Below, piece after piece: positions 58,612 to 64,000 of a stretch of DNA of 64,000 nt. Within the stretch, counting starts at the first letter, position 1. Every line of letters begins with the position of its first letter. The stretch comes from Allium sativum (Eukaryota > Streptophyta > Magnoliopsida > Asparagales > Amaryllidaceae): positions 803,317,160-803,381,159 of the forward strand of contig CM060919.1 of NCBI GenBank assembly GCA_030737875.1, written 5' to 3'. The notes beneath the pieces are model-generated. The model worked only from the letters and a program-made list of their open reading frames with translations. It did no database searches and was not told where the DNA came from. The position numbers were made by a program, and so were the translations under genes.

Positions 58612-61600
58612 TGTAACAACCCGTATTTTTTGAACCAATATAAAATTAATTTTTAATTGATTTTCAAAGAAATTAAATATTTTAGATGAATTATTTCTAG
58701 TATGAATGACTCAAGATTTATTGTAATCGAAGTTAGAATATATAAATTTAAATTTTAATTAAAATGAGCTCGAAATAGTGCGGTAGTTTGAAGATTCGAC
58801 TTTAAACTTTGAATGAATGTATAGAATTCAATATTATATGTAGCCCTTAAAAATTGCCATTTTGCAAATGACCTCCGTTTTCAACGAAACCACTTCCATT
58901 GTGTTCAGAATGCCATTTGCGATATTTTTAACTATAAACATCGATATCTTTGGAGTTGGAGAAATTGGGTCATTTTTATTGGATGTAAGACCAAAATATC
59001 ACTTTTTATGTATGGACGAATTTGGACTCGAAACCACTTCCATTGAGTCCAAAATATCGTTTAGGTGTTCAAAAAGTATAAGCTTCGATATATTCCGATC
59101 TTCAGAAAATTGGCACTTGGATTGGGTCTTGGTTGAGTTATCCTAGCTCATTCACTTAAGTGCTCTCTAGCCCTTTCCTCTTCATTCATTCTCCAAACAC
59201 TTAGAAAAATAGAAAATCGGGAACAGAATTGGGAATTAAAATTCCTAAGCTAGGTTTAGCAAATACAACTCAAATCAAGGGGAAATTCAAAGAGACAACA
59301 TGCGTAAGCTTCTCCATCTTCCTCTTCATCTTCTCCAATTTGTTTCCTCTTCAATTTGTGATGATTCCTATGACATGATTCTTAGGAAATGCTTACATAT
59401 GAACATAGATTGTTGATTCTAGTGTTGTCATCGAAGAGAAGTTGTTCTAGCTTGTCATTGTATTGATTTCTTGCTTCCAGCGAGCAACAGTGAGATCTTT
59501 GTGAGTTCTTAGCGTTCATGCCATAAGCTATTAGCTTGTATAGTGTCACTTAGGTTCATTTAGAGTTGTGTATATGCATATGAACTAGTTAGATGAGTAT
59601 ACTCTTTCTGGTTCATTAGTTTTGGCTTTATAAAATTGGAATTTCTCGTTTTGATTGTGCACACAATCGAATGCTCATGCTATGATCTGTTTAGGCGATG
59701 TAGTGAAGCTCCGTTGTCGCACCGGCAAGTTCTAGAACTTCATAATTCGCTTATAACGCATTTGATTGCTTTGGTTAGAGAATTTAGTTGTTTTTGAAGT
59801 TATAATCATAATCATTGCAATCTTATGTGTATATGTTAGTGCATGTGTTCATGGGTGGCTTTGGCAAACCTTAGAAGCCTCATTGGCACTTCGGAATAAT
59901 CAGAACCATCACCATTGATTCGGGCTCGTCTAAGGCCGATTGCAAACCCATTGGCAATCAAAATGTTTAATTGCTTCAGCTCAGACGACTGACCAAAAAT
60001 GGTCAGATGTCTGTCCAAGCTCATGGGAAAAATAAAAGAACTGCTCACTATCAGGTCAGACGTCTGTCCTGGGGGTGACAGACGTCTGTTGGCATAAAAC
60101 TGCTGTTGACCGGTAAAGACCATGGTCAACAGTTTAGGCCCATCCAGGCTCTTTCCCGGCCAAGTTTTGGCCTATTTCGACTTCGTTTTTGACTTGTCAG
60201 TTTCACTAATTCGCAGATTCCAGCAGCCCGATTCTTGCGAAATCATTTTATGAATCATCAATTAAAGAATGGCGGAGTAGAAACCAAAGGTGAGAACTCT
60301 CTCACTCAAGTATTTTATAACTGAATATATAAGTTGATTGCCTATGATTGCAATATTTGGTTGGTGACTGATGGATGTTTACAGTTGTATCGTTATCATT
60401 ATACTAAACTATGAAAAATATTAGATAAGTGCACATGGATTGTGATGTAAACCCCACACGGGTATTAGGATGATAATTTTATACATCGCCCAAGTATACA
60501 AATAATAATCATTGGATGTTGATTGAAAACCCCACATGGGTCTGGGGATGATACTAGCTTCGCACATCTCCTTTGTGTTTAGTTGTATGTCAATCGATTG
60601 ATTGACAGGTCGTAGTAAGCATTATGTAATTACGTAATGCTTATACCATTGTAGATTACACTATGGATGTGAATTATATGTTTAATAGTTGTTTATCACT
60701 ATTTTTGAATACATGCAATGTATGGAATCCATATAAATAAAACTATATGGTAAATGATTGAGTCACATTCTGACTCAGAATATGAACAAATATGATTTAA
60801 TGTCCGATTTTGGATGGATACTAGAATGAATGAACATTTTGATATAATGTTAAGAGAAGAATCAAAGTATGATTTGATGTCCGATTTTGGATGGACACTA
60901 AAATATTGAAATGATTTTGGATGAAATACTCCACATTTGAAAATACAAAATATAAAGGATAATTTTATCTAAATAAAATGGTTAACAACTAGAATAAAGA
61001 ATTGATATGGTTTAGATATAACCAGAATTTTTCCAACGTATGAATTGGAAAGGATTTGAATAGAAATAATCTTCGAAATATTTTGGTATGAGTCTTGTGA
61101 TTGGTGATCAAAACATGGCTTTAAATAGCATAGCTTTGTGTATAGCGTTAGTTTGCGAGCCTCACACCTCGGTATGAGTCAAAAACGGGATAAGGAATGC
61201 AGTGAGTGCATGATGTTTCTTTCTAGCAAGAAGTGGTGTCATGGTATAGAGCCTAGAAATTTTTTCTTATATGGATGATGGATTGCGAGGCGCCTCAGAT
61301 ATAGAGCCGGCTAAAAGGCTCGAGTGATAGGTCCGATAGGACCGGGAAACGTGTGTTCAGGAATAACTAATCCTCAAAAGTAAGGGAGGACCGGCACTGT
61401 AGGATCCAAGGGCTCGCCAGCATCTAAGTCCTGGGTCATCTTGCTAGAGGTGATCTGAAATAGGTAAGGAGATCATCCCTTGCCTTGACTCATGATGGAA
61501 ATCCAATGTACAATATGCGACCTTTCAGTTTCATTTGTAAACCTATGTATGACGACATAATATATGGTACCTATGTCGTCTATGATTGATACATTTATAT

Positions 61601-62297
61601 TTGAAGTTGTTTTGACACTATGCACTTATAGTAATATCAAAATGATTTTTTTTAAATGTGCCAAGCATGTCTGGCTATTATAAGGGAAAACTTTATCCTC
61701 TGGCTTACGTTGCATTATATGATGGGACCTGAGTCTTATAATAGCTTCATTTTTCAAAAAGCATTGTGTTGTTTACAAATTGTTTTAGTTTAGAATATTC
61801 ATGGGAGTAAACCCGCTCCGTGACATATGGCGTGGTCCCGTGATGCACCCTATTTTAAAGTAAAAGTTTAATAACTGTTTTGAGTTCTCACACCAGTCCC
61901 ATCACTGACTCAGAGTTTATTGTTTCTACCTAAACTCCGAATGCCCATATTTTCCACACGGGTAGCTAGTAGTTTTAGTTTTCGTAGATATTATTTTTCA
62001 TAGGATCCTGGATTGCTGCTGGAGCTATATTCGGAAAGCTTTGTATCCGTGTATTCCTTTAAGCTGTGGTAGTAGATGTTTTCCGTTGCACATTATGTTT
62101 ATGTATTTAAATGTAATTTAAATCTCTGATATTTTTCCATTGTATATTATTCATTTGTACTATGATATCTTGTACTCTGATGTAAATTGTTGTAATATCA
62201 AGAAATGTTCTCATGTTTGTGTTTTGATGCGACGTGTTCTCAAAGCAATCCGCGTTTTCATGTTTCCTAGGAGATCGGGGGATTTCAGATCGTTACA
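58612..62297 (+). repeat. E6 left (5') LTR
   Basis: It contains the recurrent superfamily modules near 58860-59110, a hairpin cluster at 59939-60132, two units of the GTGTGGGG-type repeat (60430-60575), and a block at 61140-61520 almost identical to E2 11520-12080 in reverse complement. It is about 1.9 kb shorter than the E2 LTR. Confidence 0.8.
59939..60132. other. Cluster of hairpins in the E6 LTR
   Basis: Arms 59982-59994 and 60001-60013 (13 nt, one mismatch and one wobble) flank a 6-nt loop. Arms 60057-60068 and 60077-60088 pair perfectly over 12 bp with an 8-nt loop; each arm contains CAGACGTCTG. Arms 60103-60111 and 60124-60132 pair perfectly over 9 bp. A 6-bp hairpin lies near 59939-59960. 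No counterpart was noticed in E2. Confidence 0.75.
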
Positions 62298-62300
62298 GGT

Positions 62301-62312
62301 TGATATCATAGC
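62301..62312 (+). other. E6 decayed primer binding site
   Basis: TGATATCATAGC differs from TGGTATCAGAGC at two positions; it lies three bases after the LTR end and is followed by TTTGGTT, as in the family. Confidence 0.7.
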
Positions 62313-62373
62313 TTTGGTTTGCAAAGCTCGAGAACTTGACACATTAGAACCAAAACAAAGAATTCATCAGATG

Positions 62374-62431
62374 TAGGATTAGTAATATCCTATAAGAACA
62401 ACTAGTTAGAGATAGGATCAGTAGCATCCTA
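62374..62431 (+). other. Two stem-loops just downstream of the E6 PBS
   Basis: TAGGAT/ATCCTA arms enclose TAGTAAT (62374-62392) and CAGTAGC (62413-62431). E2 has the same pair (17406-17426 with arms ATTGGAT/ATCCAAT, and 17370-17384), and E1 has one (23331-23346). Arm sequences differ in a paired way between E2 and E6. Confidence 0.65.
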
Positions 62432-62636
62432 AAATGAGTTAGAAGAGTATTATTTATAAAAACAAATTTAGTTTTGAAAATTTTATCTTATTATATGTAT
62501 TTGAGTATTTTATTTTATATTGATTTGGACTATCAAGTATATGAAGATTTTGCATATACGCATCTTGAATGTATATTCGAATTCTCAAATATACGGGGTA
62601 GATATAGAATCACACTCTACTCGCCCGGGGATAATT

Positions 62637-62660
62637 CTGGTGATGTCGCGACACCATCAG
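62637..62660 (+). other. Palindrome in the E6 leader
   Basis: The 24 bases from CTGGTGATG to ACCATCAG are a near-perfect palindrome with core TGTCGCGACA, about 336 nt downstream of the PBS. Confidence 0.7.
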
Positions 62661-63091
62661 TGTGTATGTTCGAGTTTCAAAAGTAGGATATCTATATATT
62701 TCCAATTGACTGGTATGAGAACCAAAACTTAGTTAGAGTTTATTGTTTGTGATTTGACGTTGAAATATGATTTTTAAGTATATTAAAATTATATATTTGA
62801 AGTTAACCAACCAACTCATTGTTGGTTGAGTTGTATGATTATTAATTTACCTAACGATGGATCAATAAAACCAATATGGAAAATGAAAGGCGAATTAAGC
62901 CAAATTGAATCAAATATTGAACTAAATTGAAAACTTATTCGAATTGGATATATCTATACATGCATGCATATATATGTATATATATATATATATGTTGTAC
63001 AGGTTATTGCGCAAAAGCTAAGAAGAGGAATAAAATTGTATGCCCGACAAATAGGTACATGTTTACTATATTTATTGGGTTTGATGATTTT

Positions 63092-63139
63092 ATGAGCCGA
63101 TTGGCTAGGCACTTGGCTTTTTCTTTTTCTTTTTGTTGA
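63092..63139 (+). pseudogene. Broken copy of the small internal ORF (E6)
   Basis: The start MSRLARHLAFSFSF matches the E2 ORF but a TGA follows after 15 codons. Downstream DNA still aligns to the region encoding GEIFRKF in E2, with the frame lost. Confidence 0.5.
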
Positions 63140-63348
63140 TGAGGGCCCTGTGAGGCATGTTGCGGTTTTACCGATCAGCCTATAAAGGTTATGGCGAAAT
63201 TTTCGAAAATTTGAGGCGTTAGCCAAATTTCGAGAAATTAGAAAGTTCTTAGAAACTGAAAAGTTAAAGAACTTGAGTCAAGCGAAGGTTGAGTTGGTTA
63301 AATAAACGACCTTCAGCTCCGTTCCTTTCCGAGGACGAAAAGATTTTA

Positions 63349-63360
63349 ACTGGGGAAGAC
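63349..63360 (+). other. E6 polypurine tract
   Basis: ACTGGGGAAGAC lies directly before the right LTR start TATAACAACCC (decayed TGTAACAACCC); GAGGACGAAA lies about 20 nt upstream. Confidence 0.7.
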
Positions 63361-64000
63361 TATAACAACCCATATTTTTGGAACCAATTTAAAATTTATT
63401 TTTAATTGATTTTCAAAGGAATTAAATATTTTAGATGAATTATTTCAAGTATGAATGACTCAAGATTTATTGTAATCGAAGTTAGAATGTATAAAATTAA
63501 ATTTAAATTAAAATGAGCTTGAAATGGCATGTAGTTTGAAGATTCGACTTTAAACTTTGAATGAATGTACAGAATTCAATATTATATATAGGCCTTAAAA
63601 ACCGCCATTTTGCAAACAACCTCCGTTTTCAACGAAACCACTTCCATTGTGTTCAGAATGCCGTTTGCGACCTTTTTAACTATAAACATCTATATCTTTG
63701 GAGGGGGAGAAATTTAGTCCTTTTTATCGGATGTAAGACCAAAATATCACTTTTTACGTATGGACGAATTTAGACTCTAAACCACTTCCATTGAGTCCAA
63801 AATGTCGTTTAAGTGTTCGAAAAGTATAAGCTTCAATATATTCCGATCTTCGAAAAATTGGCACTCGGGTTGGGTCTTGGTCGAGCTAATCTAGCTCATT
63901 CACTTAAGTGCTCTCTATCCCTCTCCTCTTCATTCATTCTCCTAACACTTAGAAAATTAGAAAATGGGGAATGGATTTGGAAATTAAAATTCCTAAACTA
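63361..64000 (+). repeat. E6 right (3') LTR, start only
   Basis: It matches 58612-59250 of the left LTR with scattered substitutions and small indels, and continues past the window end. Confidence 0.85.

Larger units (their letters stand above)
58612..64000 (+). mobile_element. E6: plus-strand non-autonomous LTR element related to E2, cut by window end
   Basis: The left LTR is 58612-62297 (3686 bp), the internal domain 62298-63360 (1063 bp), and the right LTR starts at 63361 and leaves the window. The LTR starts TGTAACAACCCG and ends CGTTACA. The PBS is decayed (10 of 12 matches). The internal domain has the same order as E2: paired stem-loops, palindrome, small ORF start, GAGGACGAAA, polypurine tract. 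Several LTR blocks are nearly identical to E2 although most of the LTR has diverged. Confidence 0.85.

Overview
The window is nuclear DNA of a flowering plant, probably a eudicot. It is very AT-rich and consists almost wholly of nested LTR retrotransposons. I found no host protein gene, tRNA, rRNA or CRISPR array. The only recognisable coding sequence belongs to two Ty3/gypsy elements: an Athila-type gag-pol polyprotein and a Tat/Retand-type gag. Plant markers are the iMet-type primer binding sites (sense TGGTATCAGAGC), LTR ends TGTAACRACCC...GTTACA, and a primer site matching the 3' end of plant tRNA-Asp.

Layout, left to right. 1-2250: plus-strand LTR remnant (E0) with a partially duplicated 3' end. 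2251-5974: unclassified intergenic DNA with microsatellites and promoter-like pieces. 5975-56215: a nest of five minus-strand elements. The outer element E1 has about 4.9 kb LTRs around an internal domain of only 287 bp. Its left LTR is split by E2 (10816-23125; about 5.6 kb LTRs, 1.03 kb internal; flanking AAAAA). Its right LTR is split by E3 (24011-53778; about 5.7 kb LTRs, 1.57 kb internal; flanking TCCTC). The left LTR of E3 contains E4 (29014-41122), a very young Athila-like element with matching 1228-bp LTRs and TSD TAAAC. The right LTR of E3 contains E5 (46227-50933), a gag-only Tat-like element. 56216-58611: unclassified DNA with an internal duplication. 58612-64000: E6, a plus-strand relative of E2, cut by the window end.

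E1, E2, E3 and E6 form one superfamily of non-autonomous elements made mostly of LTR. They keep a PBS, a polypurine tract and, except in E1, a roughly 1-1.6 kb internal domain with a conserved palindrome, paired stem-loops near the PBS and a small ORF. PBS type, LTR ends and the GAGGACGAA-polypurine tail suggest descent from Tekay/Del-type chromoviruses; this is inference. They would need Gag and Pol supplied by another element.

The most unusual signal is in E5. Between the gag stop and the polypurine tract (47290-48076) lie about two dozen consecutive short stem-loops. Nearly all have a 5-nt loop of the form NANCC on the plus strand (GGNTN in the sense RNA), recurring about every 30-37 nt, while stem sequences differ but remain self-complementary. 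Other hairpin systems occur in the E3 LTR (26110-26472), the E4 LTR (a branched fold with two hairpins sharing a loop) and the E6 LTR (59982-60132). All coordinates and pairings were read by eye; nothing was folded or searched computationally.
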